The notes beneath the pieces are model-generated. The model made no database searches. It was not told the origin of the DNA and saw nothing but the letters and a program-made list of their open reading frames with translations. The position numbers and the translations under genes were made by a program. Shown here piece after piece: positions 27,452 to 36,193 of a stretch of 64,000 nt of DNA. This DNA comes from Rhizobium oryziradicis (lineage in GTDB: Bacteria > Pseudomonadota > Alphaproteobacteria > Rhizobiales > Rhizobiaceae), in the NCBI RefSeq assembly GCF_001939045.1, contig NZ_MKIM01000022.1, forward strand, positions 230,497 to 294,496, written 5' to 3'. Numbering within the stretch: the first letter of the stretch is position 1; each line of letters starts with the position of its first letter.

Positions 27452-27478
27452 GTTTATCGCATAATCTGCGAGCTTGAC

Positions 27479-27607
27479 TTATTTTTTGGCTTTGGATGCA
27501 GGCTGCTTCATGGTGCGCGCATCTTCCTGCATTTCCAGCCACATGGCGTTCAAAACGGCAAACATGGCGGCAAAGGGCAATCCGAGAAGCCAGGCGAAGT
27601 ACCACAT
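27479..27607 (-). CDS. cydX: CydX-type small subunit of cytochrome bd oxidase
   Basis: This 42-residue protein starts MWYFAWLLGLPFAAMF and continues with AVLNAMWLEM, the single-helix pattern of CydX/YbgT that stabilises the CydAB oxidase in the inner membrane. The C-terminal tail is charged and lysine-rich. The ATG at 27607 is preceded by a GGAAAT ribosome site and lies 17 bases after cydB, so it is the last gene of the operon. It is too small for many gene callers. The longer frame starting at 27784 overlaps cydB and is not the gene. Confidence 0.92.
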   Translation of the reverse strand: MWYFAWLLGLPFAAMFAVLNAMWLEMQEDARTMKQPASKAKK

Positions 27608-27624
27608 GATATTTCCTTTCTCGG

Positions 27625-28776
27625 TCAATAAACCGATTCTGAATTGGCTTTGACGTCGGCTTCCGTGACCTTGCCCCACAGAACCTTGTAGACCCATGAG
27701 GTATAGGCAAGGATAATCGGTACAAAAATCACCGCAGCCACCAGCATCACAAACAAGGTCTGTTGCGAGGATGAGGAATCCCACACTGTCAGCGATGAGC
27801 GTGGATCAATGGTGGATGGCAGAATGAAGGGGAACATGGTCAATCCCACCGATGAGACCACGCCAATAATCGACAGCTTCGAGAACAACAGCGTCGACAC
27901 TTCCCGACCAGCACGAAGACCAAGGAATGTCAGCAGACCACCCAGAATGCCCACAATGGGTGCAACCGCAATCCAGGGACGGATGGCATAGGCAGACAAC
28001 CACGATCCGGCCTGAATAGCCTCCTTATACAGCGGGTTGGATGGACCATCTGCCACGGCTGGAAGGGTGACCTGATAGCCCACAATCCCCTTTGCCAGCC
28101 AGACACCAGCGAGAATATAGGCCACAACAGTGATCAGCGATGTGACCGAGCCAATTTTACGGGCGCGATCGCGCACGGCACCTTCTGTTTTGAGGTTGAG
28201 CCACGCCGCACCATGGGTCACCAGCATCATCAGCGACACCACGCCCGCGAGTAAGGCAAAGGGGTTCAGAAGACCAAAGAATGTGCCGTCATAGAAAATC
28301 CGAAGGTCTTCATCAAAGCGGAACGGCACACCCTGCAAGACATTGCCCATGGCAACACCAAAGATCAGCGCTGGCACAGCACCACCCACAAACAGCGCCC
28401 AATCCCAGCAGTTCCGCCATAAAGCGCTGTCACGCTTGGAGCGATATTTGAAACCAACCGGACGTAAGATGAAGGATGCCAGAATGGCAAACATCGCCAG
28501 ATAAAAGCCCGAAAAGCTGGCTGCATAAAGCGGAGGCCAAGCGGCAAAGATGGCACCACCGCCCAGAATGAACCAGACCTGGTTGCCTTCCCAAACAGGG
28601 CCGATGGTGTTGATGGTCACGCGACGCTCCAGATCGTTGCGACCAACAAAGGGCAGCAGCGCGCCAACGCCCATATCAAAGCCATCGGTGAGGGCAAAGC
28701 CCGTGAGCAGAACGCCCAGCAGCACCCACCAGATCACGCGCAAGACGTCAAAGTCGATGAGTAGATTGAGGATCAT
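27625..28776 (-). CDS. cydB: cytochrome bd ubiquinol oxidase subunit II
   Basis: This 383-residue integral membrane protein has the CydB start (LIDFDVLRVIWWVLLGVLLTGFALTDGFDMGVGALLPF) and about eight or nine hydrophobic helices. GNQVWFILGGGAIFAAWPPLYAASFSGFYLA is strongly conserved. CydB forms the quinol oxidase with CydA, reducing O2 to water at low oxygen. It starts 5 bases after the cydA stop, and cydX follows. Length is as in Escherichia coli (379 residues). Confidence 0.97.
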   Translation of the reverse strand: MILNLLIDFDVLRVIWWVLLGVLLTGFALTDGFDMGVGALLPFVGRNDLERRVTINTIGPVWEGNQVWFILGGGAIFAAWPPLYAASFSGFYLAMFAILASFILRPVGFKYRSKRDSALWRNCWDWALFVGGAVPALIFGVAMGNVLQGVPFRFDEDLRIFYDGTFFGLLNPFALLAGVVSLMMLVTHGAAWLNLKTEGAVRDRARKIGSVTSLITVVAYILAGVWLAKGIVGYQVTLPAVADGPSNPLYKEAIQAGSWLSAYAIRPWIAVAPIVGILGGLLTFLGLRAGREVSTLLFSKLSIIGVVSSVGLTMFPFILPSTIDPRSSLTVWDSSSSQQTLFVMLVAAVIFVPIILAYTSWVYKVLWGKVTEADVKANSESVY

Positions 28777-28781
28777 GATGA

Positions 28782-30377
28782 TTACTCCGCAGCAGGAAGG
28801 GTGGCGGGAGCAAGGCGAGCGCTGTGCTGCTTCTGCCAGTTTTCAGTTTCATGCACGTCGATATGCGGGCCTTTGCGGATATATTTGAGCATCAAGCCCA
28901 TCTCGACCACGAACAGCGCCGTGTACAGCAGCACAAAGCCTGCCAAGGTGAGCAAGAGATCTGTCACGCTAAGGCTGGAGGCCGAAAGCGCCGTTGGCAA
29001 CACGCCATCCACGGTCCAGGGTTGACGACCAAACTCGGCAACAATCCATCCCAGTTCAGCAGCAATCCAGGGGGCAGGAATGATGAGAACGGCAATCCAC
29101 AGGGCGTAACGCGGAAACTGCATCTTGCGAAACGACACCATGTAGAAGAACCAGATCATCACGCCGATGAAGGCAAAGCCGAGGACAACCATCAGGCGGA
29201 AGGCCCAAAACAGCGGCCAAACCGTTGGCACGGTATCATTGGCGGCCTTGACAATTTGCTCTGGCGTGGCTGTGCGTGGATCATCGGTGTAACGCTTCAG
29301 CAGCAAGGCAAATCCCAAATCCGCACTGTGATTTTCGAAGGCGGCCTTATCGGCATCGGTCATTTTGCCCCTGTTGGCGCGCACATTCATCAGCGCGTCA
29401 TAGGCAATCAGGCCAGAGCGAATACGCACCTCTGCCTGGGCAACCAGTTGGTCGATGCCCGGAATTTCCGTGGTGAGCGAGCGTGTGCCAATCAAGCCCA
29501 TGACATAGGGAATATGAATGGCGTAATGGGTTTCGCGCGCTTGCTGATCGGGAAAACCAAACAGGGTGAAGCTGGCGGGTGCGGGTTGGGTTTCCCACAT
29601 GCCTTCAATGGCTGCCATTTTCATCTTCTGCGAGTGGCTGACACCGTAACCCGACTCATCACCCAGCACCACAACCGAGAGCGATGCGGCAAGGCCAAAG
29701 CTGGCGGCAATGGCAATCGAGCGTTTGGCAAGGTCCACATGACGATTCTTAAGCAAATACCAGGCAGAAACACCGAGCACGAAGACCGCTGCCGTGACAT
29801 AACCCGCCGACACCGTATGCACAAATTTGGCTTGTGCTGTCTCGTTGAAAACAACGTCGTAGAAGCTGGTCATTTCCATGCGCATGGTCTGCGGATTAAA
29901 GACAGCGCCAACCGGATTTTGCATCCAGCCATTGGCAATCAAAATCCACAGCGCCGACATGTTGGAGCCGATCGCCACCAGCCAGGTAACAATCAGATGC
30001 GCCCGCGCCGAGAGCTTGTCCCAGCCGAAAAAGAACAGGCCAACAAATGTGGCCTCCAGAAAGAAGGCCATCAAGCCTTCAATGGCCAAGGGCGCGCCGA
30101 AAATATCGCCGACATATTGGCTATAGTAGCTCCAGTTCATGCCGAACTGGAATTCCATGGTGAGACCGGTGGCCACGCCAAGGACGAAGTTGATCCCGAA
30201 CAATGTACCCCAGAATTTCGTCATTTGCCGCCAGATAGGCCGTCCCGTCATGACATAGACGGTCTCCATAATGGCGACGATAACGGAAAGTCCGAGTGTC
30301 AGGGGAACGAAAAGGAAGTGGTAAAGCGCCGTTGCAGCAAACTGCAAGCGCGATAGCTCAATGATATTGAGTTCCAT
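28782..30377 (-). CDS. cydA: cytochrome bd ubiquinol oxidase subunit I
   Basis: This 531-residue subunit carries the three hemes. The start MELNIIELSRLQFAATALYHFLFVPLTLG places the heme b595/d-associated histidine at residue 20, as in E. coli H19. The GMNWSYYSQYVGDIFGAPLAIEGLMAFFLEATF stretch holds the conserved glutamates of the proton/heme site. The quinol-binding Q-loop (KMAAIEGMWETQPAP onward) is long, so this is the L-subfamily. The start chosen is ATG 30377; an open extension to 30446 has no ribosome site. A perfect FNR/FixK-type box lies 82 bases upstream. Confidence 0.97.
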   Translation of the reverse strand: MELNIIELSRLQFAATALYHFLFVPLTLGLSVIVAIMETVYVMTGRPIWRQMTKFWGTLFGINFVLGVATGLTMEFQFGMNWSYYSQYVGDIFGAPLAIEGLMAFFLEATFVGLFFFGWDKLSARAHLIVTWLVAIGSNMSALWILIANGWMQNPVGAVFNPQTMRMEMTSFYDVVFNETAQAKFVHTVSAGYVTAAVFVLGVSAWYLLKNRHVDLAKRSIAIAASFGLAASLSVVVLGDESGYGVSHSQKMKMAAIEGMWETQPAPASFTLFGFPDQQARETHYAIHIPYVMGLIGTRSLTTEIPGIDQLVAQAEVRIRSGLIAYDALMNVRANRGKMTDADKAAFENHSADLGFALLLKRYTDDPRTATPEQIVKAANDTVPTVWPLFWAFRLMVVLGFAFIGVMIWFFYMVSFRKMQFPRYALWIAVLIIPAPWIAAELGWIVAEFGRQPWTVDGVLPTALSASSLSVTDLLLTLAGFVLLYTALFVVEMGLMLKYIRKGPHIDVHETENWQKQHSARLAPATLPAAE

Positions 30378-30458
30378 TGTCTTTGCTCTTTCTGACCCGA
30401 AAAAATGCATTTTGCAATGCACATGCGCTGTGTTTACGCTTGGCACCCCATGCTGGAG

Positions 30459-30472
30459 TTGATCGAAATCAA
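30459..30472. promoter_or_regulatory. FNR/FixK-type box upstream of cydA
   Basis: TTGATCGAAATCAA is a perfect match to the FNR/FnrL/FixK consensus TTGAT-N4-ATCAA. It lies between cydC and cydA, 82 bases from the cydA start. This indicates a separate low-oxygen-activated promoter for cydABX. Confidence 0.85.
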
Positions 30473-30522
30473 AAAGCGATTATACAATATACAAATGCGC
30501 CAATGCGCCGCACCCTGCCGCA

Positions 30523-32190
30523 CTATGGTTGTTTCCAGGTAAGCGACACAATCCGATCGGCTGCGGATTTTTCCACGGCCTGGTGCGAGGCCATCAAAAT
30601 TGCAGCGTCTGGCAACATGGCGCGAATGCCCAGCAAAACGGCCTGCGCCGTGGCGTGATCGAGGCCTTCAGTCGGCTCATCCAGCAAAAGCAGACGGGGA
30701 TTGCGCAGCAACACGCGGGCAAGCACCAAGCGCCGCTGCTCTCCTCCTGACAGACCAGAACCGCCTTCGCCCAGCGTGCTATCAAGTCCGCCGCGATCGA
30801 TAATAACATTGGCAAGCTGCACCGCCGTGAGCACCTTCCACGCTTGCGCTTCATCAAGATTTGGCTGCGAAAGGCGCAAGGCATCCATCACCGTGCCGCT
30901 CATCAGCGCACTTCGCTGTGGCAACAGTGTTGCAACAGAAAACAGCTGCGCCTCAGACAGGGCAAAAACATCTTGACCGGCGATATGGATATGGCCTGCC
31001 TGCGGCGTGAGCTGTCCGAGAGCCAGCAGCAGCACCGTGCTCTTTCCAACGCCACTTGGTCCCGTGAGAGCCACCGTTTCGCCGGCATGAAGGGTGAGAG
31101 AAAAATCGTTTAAAATCGAGCGGCCAAACTGATCGTAACGCACGCCCGAAAACGCCAAAACCGGTTGATCTGCATTGCCCGCAAATGCCGGTTTGGCTGC
31201 TTGCTCGGCCAGCGTTTCGCCTTGATGCATCTGCGCATCAACCCGCCGTGCGGCATCTTTCATACGGCCAAGCTCAGTAAGACCGCGATGAACCGGCGCA
31301 ATGACTTCAGTGAGAGCAAGGGCTGTGAAAAAGCCGAACGCCGCCATGGGCGCATCTATCAAACCCCGCTGGGCAAGGGTGATGCCGAAATAAAGACTGG
31401 CAGACGCCGCCACCGTGCCGGCACCGCTTAAGCAAAGACCCGCAAGCCGCTCAAACCGGTCAATCTTGCCTTGCGCGTGCTGCAATCGGTCTTGCGCATC
31501 CAAAACCTTGCGGCTGTGGCTTGCCAGCGCGCCCGCCACCATCAATTCGGGCCGCGCACGCAGCACTTCAATATAGCGCTCACGCAGCGCCTGAAGCGCT
31601 TTTTGCGCCAGGCGCGACGGTTGGCTGGTGTTTTTCAGCACCAGCGTGGCGGCAAGTGTTAGCCCCAACAGATAGCTAACAGCCTGAATAGAAGCAACCA
31701 AACCACTCTCAAGCCACCACACCAACACAATAAAGCCTGAGAGCACCACAACCATTGACGTCAGCGGAATGATCAGCCGCAAGGCCAGCCCATCCAGCGC
31801 ATCAACATCCAGTGTCAGATGGTTCAGCCGTTCCGATCCGCGCAAAGCTGCCAGCGCCCGAAGCGGAGCCTTGGTCATGGCCGCCAGCAACTGGCCGCGC
31901 AAGGCCGCAAGCCCTTTCAGCGTCGCATCATGGCTCAGCACTCGTTCGCCATAGCGCGTCACGGCTCGGCCCAACGCCAAGGCACGAATGCCAGCGCTTG
32001 GCCCAAACACGTTAAAGGCAATGCCAATACCCATCAGCCCGGCCATGCCTGTTGCGGTGATAAACCAGCCAGACAGGCCCAACAGGGCCGTGCCTGCGAA
32101 CAGCACCAGCACAGACAAGAAAGTGCCGAGCAACAAAGACCCAAGATGCGCACGCCAAATGCGCAAAAACAGACGGAAAAGACGGATCAT
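30523..32190 (-). CDS. cydC: thiol/heme-type ABC exporter, ATP-binding/permease subunit CydC
   Basis: This 555-residue protein has an N-terminal six-helix membrane domain (RLFLRIWRAHLGSLLLGTFLSVLVLFAGTALLGLSGWFITATG is the typical CydC start) and a C-terminal ATPase domain. The latter has Walker A GPSGVGKST (about 366), signature LSGGEQRR and Walker B LLLLDEPTEGLD. CydDC exports cysteine and glutathione and is required to assemble cytochrome bd. The start ATG 32190 overlaps the cydD stop (ATGA). The open frame to 32220 would add residues without a ribosome site. Confidence 0.95.
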   Translation of the reverse strand: MIRLFRLFLRIWRAHLGSLLLGTFLSVLVLFAGTALLGLSGWFITATGMAGLMGIGIAFNVFGPSAGIRALALGRAVTRYGERVLSHDATLKGLAALRGQLLAAMTKAPLRALAALRGSERLNHLTLDVDALDGLALRLIIPLTSMVVVLSGFIVLVWWLESGLVASIQAVSYLLGLTLAATLVLKNTSQPSRLAQKALQALRERYIEVLRARPELMVAGALASHSRKVLDAQDRLQHAQGKIDRFERLAGLCLSGAGTVAASASLYFGITLAQRGLIDAPMAAFGFFTALALTEVIAPVHRGLTELGRMKDAARRVDAQMHQGETLAEQAAKPAFAGNADQPVLAFSGVRYDQFGRSILNDFSLTLHAGETVALTGPSGVGKSTVLLLALGQLTPQAGHIHIAGQDVFALSEAQLFSVATLLPQRSALMSGTVMDALRLSQPNLDEAQAWKVLTAVQLANVIIDRGGLDSTLGEGGSGLSGGEQRRLVLARVLLRNPRLLLLDEPTEGLDHATAQAVLLGIRAMLPDAAILMASHQAVEKSAADRIVSLTWKQP

Positions 32191-33899
32191 GCCACCTGCT
32201 CCAAGGGCTGAACCGCACAAAGCTTGATCTCGCGCCCCAATTGCGCCACCAGCCGCGCATCATGGGTGGCAACAATCAATGTTTTGCCGCGCCGCGCCAA
32301 GGCCAGTAGGCTTTCTGTCACGCGCTTGGCATTCTCACTGTCCAGATCGGCCGTTGGTTCGTCGGCCAACACCACATCGGCATCAGTATAAAGGGCACGG
32401 GCCAACATCACGCGGCGCGCTTCACCACCAGAAAGCCCACTGCCGGTTTCACCAAGGCGGGTGAGTTCGCCACGCGGCAGCGTGACTACGAGGCCATCCA
32501 GCCCAACTGCCGCCATCGCGGCAGCCCAGCGCTTCTGATCAAACGCTTGCCCTTCTGTGACATTGGCGCGCAGGCTTGCATTGTGAAAATGCGGATTTTG
32601 CGAGACCCATGCAAGGCGCGTTCTCCAAGCATCAGCCGTTTCATCATCGAGCGCAACTCCGGCAACGCTGATGACACCAGCACTTGGCTGCACCAACCCG
32701 GCAAGCAGTGCCAGCAATGTGCTTTTGCCCACCCCACTGGGGCCGGTAATGGCTACCGTTTCGCCAGCACGAATATGGCAATTGGCATAGGCAATCACCC
32801 CACCATCAGGCCGCTGATGGCAAAGGCCGTGGGTTTTGATAGAAATGGCATTGCTGAGAGCAAGGGCTGCGTCACCCGATCCTAGCATGAAGCTTTTGGG
32901 TTTTGCCTCCAGCTCCGCCAACTCTTCTGCCACCCCAAGAGCGCTGGCGCGGTCATGCCATGCGGATGCCAGATCGCGCAGCGGAGCAAAAAAATCAGGA
33001 GCCAAAAGAAGCAGAAAAATGCCGCCGCCAATGGAAAGCGGCGTGCCATAAGTGCCAAAATTCAGCTCACCCAAAAGGGTAAAACCAACGTAGACCGCGA
33101 CCATGGCAATGCCAATGGCGGAAAACAGCTCCAGCACGGTGGAGGACAAAAAAGCAATGCGCAGCACGGCCATGGTGCGCTGGCGCAAAGCATCGGCTGT
33201 GTCAAAAAACTGGTTGACCATGACCTCACGACCATCCAGCAATTTGATATCAACCAAGGCATTCAGGCGCTCAAGCAACAAAGCGTTCAGCGAGCCGGTT
33301 TCCTTGAGATGTTTCAGGCTGGCATCACGTGCCGCATAACCAATCAAGGCCATGAACACGGGAATCAAAGGCCCGGCAATGATAAAAATCAGCACCGCCA
33401 CCCAGGAATACCATGCTGCAATCGCCAAAATAACAAATGGAACTGTGCGGGTTTTGAACGACGCAATATGGTAGCGCGACAGATAGGGCAAAAGCATATC
33501 GAGCTTATTGGCGATCAGCTGCGCACCCAATGCCGATGAAAACCCGTAACCGGACCAGGGCGAAATCCGGCTTTCGCGCTCAAGCAAGATCTTGCGCTCC
33601 TCGGCAATGACCTTTTGGGCCGCAACAAAAGCAACGCGCCCGCCCAAAGAATCAAGACCATGACGCAAAAAGCCAAGCCCGAGATAGATCAAAGCCGCAA
33701 GCCCGGTTGCAAGAAAAGAGGCTGATTGACTTGCAAGCGCGCCAAGACTGACACCGACAATCATGCTTTGCGCAACTGCAAGCACACTTGCGCAAAAAGC
33801 CAGCAGACCAGCGTGCCGAAGCTGCTTAGCGACACGTTTCTCGATCGATTTCAATCTCTCGGAACCGGGGTCAAGGATGTTTTTCTTGCTCAAAGTCAC
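32187..33899 (-). CDS. cydD: thiol/heme-type ABC exporter, ATP-binding/permease subunit CydD
   Basis: This protein of about 570 residues is the partner of CydC, with an N-terminal membrane domain and C-terminal ATPase (GPSGVGKSTLLALLAG, then LSGGEARRVMLARAL and VVLADEPTADLD). The order cydD-cydC-cydA-cydB-cydX is complete. The start is uncertain: GTG 33899 has an AGG 7 bases upstream and is preferred, while TTG 33905 is two codons earlier in the same frame. A one-mismatch FNR/FixK box lies 62 bases upstream, so oxygen control is likely here too. Confidence 0.94.
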   Translation of the reverse strand: MTLSKKNILDPGSERLKSIEKRVAKQLRHAGLLAFCASVLAVAQSMIVGVSLGALASQSASFLATGLAALIYLGLGFLRHGLDSLGGRVAFVAAQKVIAEERKILLERESRISPWSGYGFSSALGAQLIANKLDMLLPYLSRYHIASFKTRTVPFVILAIAAWYSWVAVLIFIIAGPLIPVFMALIGYAARDASLKHLKETGSLNALLLERLNALVDIKLLDGREVMVNQFFDTADALRQRTMAVLRIAFLSSTVLELFSAIGIAMVAVYVGFTLLGELNFGTYGTPLSIGGGIFLLLLAPDFFAPLRDLASAWHDRASALGVAEELAELEAKPKSFMLGSGDAALALSNAISIKTHGLCHQRPDGGVIAYANCHIRAGETVAITGPSGVGKSTLLALLAGLVQPSAGVISVAGVALDDETADAWRTRLAWVSQNPHFHNASLRANVTEGQAFDQKRWAAAMAAVGLDGLVVTLPRGELTRLGETGSGLSGGEARRVMLARALYTDADVVLADEPTADLDSENAKRVTESLLALARRGKTLIVATHDARLVAQLGREIKLCAVQPLEQVA

Positions 33900-33960
33900 G
33901 GCCAAACCTGAAAATACGTGGATTTACAGTGCCTTTTTAACGGCTGCGGCCTTTCGGAAC

Positions 33961-33974
33961 ATGACATAGATCAA
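33961..33974. promoter_or_regulatory. FNR/FixK-type box upstream of cydD
   Basis: ATGACATAGATCAA matches TTGA(C/T)-N4-(A/G)TCAA with one mismatch at the first base. It lies 62 bases before the preferred cydD start on the minus strand. With the perfect box before cydA it suggests that both halves of the locus respond to low oxygen. Confidence 0.65.
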
Positions 33975-34023
33975 TTTTGGCAGAGCAAAGCCACATTAGG
34001 CCGATTGTGAGCGCATACGTGAA

Positions 34024-34056
34024 AACCCTCATGGCCGGGTTGCGGCCATGAGGGTT
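34024..34056 (-). terminator. rho-independent terminator of the aminotransferase gene
   Basis: AACCCTCATGGCC (34024-34036) and GGCCATGAGGGTT (34044-34056) form a perfect 13-bp stem. Read on the minus strand it begins 12 bases after the aminotransferase stop and is followed by TTTT. It also separates that gene from the divergent cydD promoter. Confidence 0.85.
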
Positions 34057-34068
34057 GGCGTTTTGGCG

Positions 34069-35403
34069 TTAAGCCACGCGCTTCAGCGCGTCGCCGAGGA
34101 TGGAGACGATATCGCTGATCTGAGACTTTTCGATAATCAGCGGTGGCGAAAGAGCGATGATGTCGCCGGTCACGCGGATCAGCAGGCCTTTTTCAAAGCA
34201 ATCGACAAAAACGTCATAGGCGCGCTTGCCCACTTCGCCGTTGCGGGTGCTGAGTTCAATACCGGCAATCAGGCCAATGGTGCGAATATCGATGATGTGG
34301 GGAACGCCCTTCAGCGAATGGATCGCATCATGCCAGGCATCCTGCACGTCAGCTGCGCGGGTCAGCAAGGATTCGTCGCGGTAAATATCCAGCGTGGCAA
34401 TACCGGCCGCACAGGCTGTCGGATGGCCGGAATAGGTATAGCCGTGGAACAGCTCGATCTGCCCGTCAGGACCATGCATCAAGGCATCATGCACTTTACG
34501 CGCCGCAAACACCGCACCCATGGGGATGGAGCCATTGGTGATGCCCTTGGCCGTGGTGATCAGGTCTGGGGTAATGTTGAAATAATTGGCGGCAAATGGG
34601 CTGCCGAGACGGCCAAAGCCGGTGATGACTTCATCGAAAATCAACAGGATGCCGTGCTTGCTGCAAATGGCGAGCAGGCGCTCCAGATAGCCTTTTGGTG
34701 GAGGCAAAACACCGGTGGAGCCTGCCACAGGCTCAACAATGCAGGCCGCAATGGTTTCAGCACCATGCAGCGCTACCATGCGTTCCAGATCATCCGCCAA
34801 TTCCATACCATATTCCGGCTGGCCCTTGACGTAGGCATTGCGCTCCAGATCAAACGTATGGCGCAAATGATCCGCCGGGATCTGCGGGAACACGCGACGA
34901 TTGTTGACCAGACCGCCAACCGAAATGCCGCCGAAACCCACGCCGTGATAGCCGCGTTCGCGACCAATCAGACGGGTGCGGGTGCCCTGACCAATCGAGC
35001 GCTGGTAAGCAATGGCAATCTTCAGCGCCGTATCGACCGATTCAGAGCCAGAGCCCGTGAAGAAAATGCGATCGAGCTTGTTCTCGCCGTCACCGGGGGC
35101 AATCTCGGCCAAACGCTCAGCAAATTCAAAGGCAATCGGATGGCCCATCTGGAAGGTTGGGGCAAAATCCAGCGTCATCAGCTGCTTTTCAACGGCAGAC
35201 GAAATCTGGCGGCGACCGTGGCCCGCGTTGACACACCAAAGACCTGCGGTGCCATCGAGCACGGTGCGACCGTCAACAGACGTGTAATGCATGCCCTCGG
35301 CACTGGCGAGCATGCGCGGTGCGGCTTTGAACTGGCGATTGGCGGTAAATGGCATCCAGAAGCTGTCGAGGCCCGGCGCATTCGGTTTGGCATGATCGGT
35401 CAT
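34069..35403 (-). CDS. class III omega-amino acid:pyruvate aminotransferase (beta-alanine type)
   Basis: This 444-residue PLP enzyme is of the beta-alanine/omega-amino acid:pyruvate aminotransferase group. Visible features are SFWMPFTANRQFKAAPRML at the start, FTGSGSESVDTALK for phosphate binding, LLIFDEVITGFGR with the PLP-contacting aspartate, the PLP lysine in TTAKGITNGSIPMGAVF (about 287) and LFHGYTYSGHPTACAAG. Start ATG 35403 follows AAGGAG; an in-frame extension to 35436 lacks a site. It would convert beta-alanine or omega-amines to aldehydes, linking to polyamine breakdown. The exact substrate is not certain. It is divergent from an XRE-cupin regulator. Confidence 0.9.
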   Translation of the reverse strand: MTDHAKPNAPGLDSFWMPFTANRQFKAAPRMLASAEGMHYTSVDGRTVLDGTAGLWCVNAGHGRRQISSAVEKQLMTLDFAPTFQMGHPIAFEFAERLAEIAPGDGENKLDRIFFTGSGSESVDTALKIAIAYQRSIGQGTRTRLIGRERGYHGVGFGGISVGGLVNNRRVFPQIPADHLRHTFDLERNAYVKGQPEYGMELADDLERMVALHGAETIAACIVEPVAGSTGVLPPPKGYLERLLAICSKHGILLIFDEVITGFGRLGSPFAANYFNITPDLITTAKGITNGSIPMGAVFAARKVHDALMHGPDGQIELFHGYTYSGHPTACAAGIATLDIYRDESLLTRAADVQDAWHDAIHSLKGVPHIIDIRTIGLIAGIELSTRNGEVGKRAYDVFVDCFEKGLLIRVTGDIIALSPPLIIEKSQISDIVSILGDALKRVA

Positions 35404-35470
35404 GGGAATCTCCTTGTCTGCGGCTATCACCGCCATGATTTTATTTTCTGAACAAGTCCTTTTCTTGATA

Positions 35471-35495
35471 TTCTTAATCCATTGAAATTTAAGAA
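35471..35495. promoter_or_regulatory. candidate operator between aminotransferase and XRE-cupin gene
   Basis: TTCTTAA (35471-35477) and TTAAGAA (35489-35495) are perfect inverted 7-base arms, 18 bases centre to centre, in the divergent promoter region. The adjacent XRE-cupin protein is the natural candidate to bind it, by inference. Confidence 0.45.
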
Positions 35496-35544
35496 CTGGT
35501 GTGTCTATGTTTGCGATATTTCGAACAACAGAAACGGATGCGCC

Positions 35545-36093
35545 ATGACAGTCGATATTGGCAACAGGTTGCGTTACTTACGCATACGCAACAACCTGTC
35601 CCAAAGGCAGTTGGCAAAGCGGGTTGGCGTGACCAATTCGACCATTTCGCTGATCGAGTCCAATGCATCCAATCCGTCCGTGGGGGCCTTGAAGCGCATT
35701 CTCGATGGCATCCCGATTGGCCTTGCCGAGTTTTTCGCCTTTGAGCCAGACAAGCCCAACAAAGCCTTCTATCGGGCTGACGAGCTGACCGAAATCGGCA
35801 AGGGTGGCCTGTCCTATCGGCAGATCGGCGACAATCTGTTTGGCCGCAGCCTGCAAATCTTGAAGGAATGCTATCAGCCGGGGGCCGATACCGGCAAGGT
35901 TCTTCTCACCCACGAAGGTGAGGAAGGCGGCATTGTGCTATCCGGTCGGCTGGAAGTGACGGTGGATGACGAGCGCCGCATCCTCGGCCCCGGCGACGCC
36001 TATTATTTTGAAAGCCGACGGCCCCACCGTTTTCGCTGTGTGGGCCCCGTGCCCTGTGAAGTGATCAGCGCCTGCACGCCACCGAGTTTTTAA
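35545..36093 (+). CDS. XRE-family regulator with cupin domain (PuuR-like)
   Basis: This 182-residue protein has an N-terminal HTH_3 domain (LSQRQLAKRVGVTNSTISLIESNASNPSVGAL, about 19-50). A C-terminal cupin follows (HEGEEGGIVLSGRLEVTVDDERRILGPGDAYYFESRRPHRF, about 125-168). Length and layout match PuuR-type repressors, which sense polyamine-pathway intermediates. The start chosen is ATG 35545; the open frame extends to 35482 but without family similarity. It faces the aminotransferase gene and probably controls it. Confidence 0.9.
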   Translation: MTVDIGNRLRYLRIRNNLSQRQLAKRVGVTNSTISLIESNASNPSVGALKRILDGIPIGLAEFFAFEPDKPNKAFYRADELTEIGKGGLSYRQIGDNLFGRSLQILKECYQPGADTGKVLLTHEGEEGGIVLSGRLEVTVDDERRILGPGDAYYFESRRPHRFRCVGPVPCEVISACTPPSF

Positions 36094-36163
36094 AATCAAA
36101 CACCCGTCATTTTTCGCGAGGCTCGTGCGTTGACATCAGCGCCGACTCTGCCGTATTCAAGTG

Positions 36164-36181
36164 TGATTAATCGTTTAATCA
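36164..36181. promoter_or_regulatory. LacI-family operator before the purine-salvage operon
   Basis: TGATTAATCGTTTAATCA is an 18-base palindrome with one mismatched pair next to its CG centre, the form of a LacI-family operator. It ends 12 bases before the lacI start, so binding would block transcription or translation of lacI and the genes behind it. This indicates autoregulation. Confidence 0.7.
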
Positions 36182-36193
36182 AAGCGCCCTGCC

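Noticed and set aside
28824..30356. A 510-residue open frame on the plus strand across cydA
   Set aside because: It lies opposite the clearly conserved cydA gene, has no recognisable domain and is an artefact of codon bias on the other strand.
34048..35451. A 467-residue open frame on the plus strand across the aminotransferase gene
   Set aside because: It is antisense to a well-supported PLP enzyme and shows only low-complexity, His- and Gln-rich translation.
36094..36193. Purine riboswitch before the purine operon
   Set aside because: The short leader contains a LacI-type palindrome and no recognisable aptamer stems or conserved loop bases.
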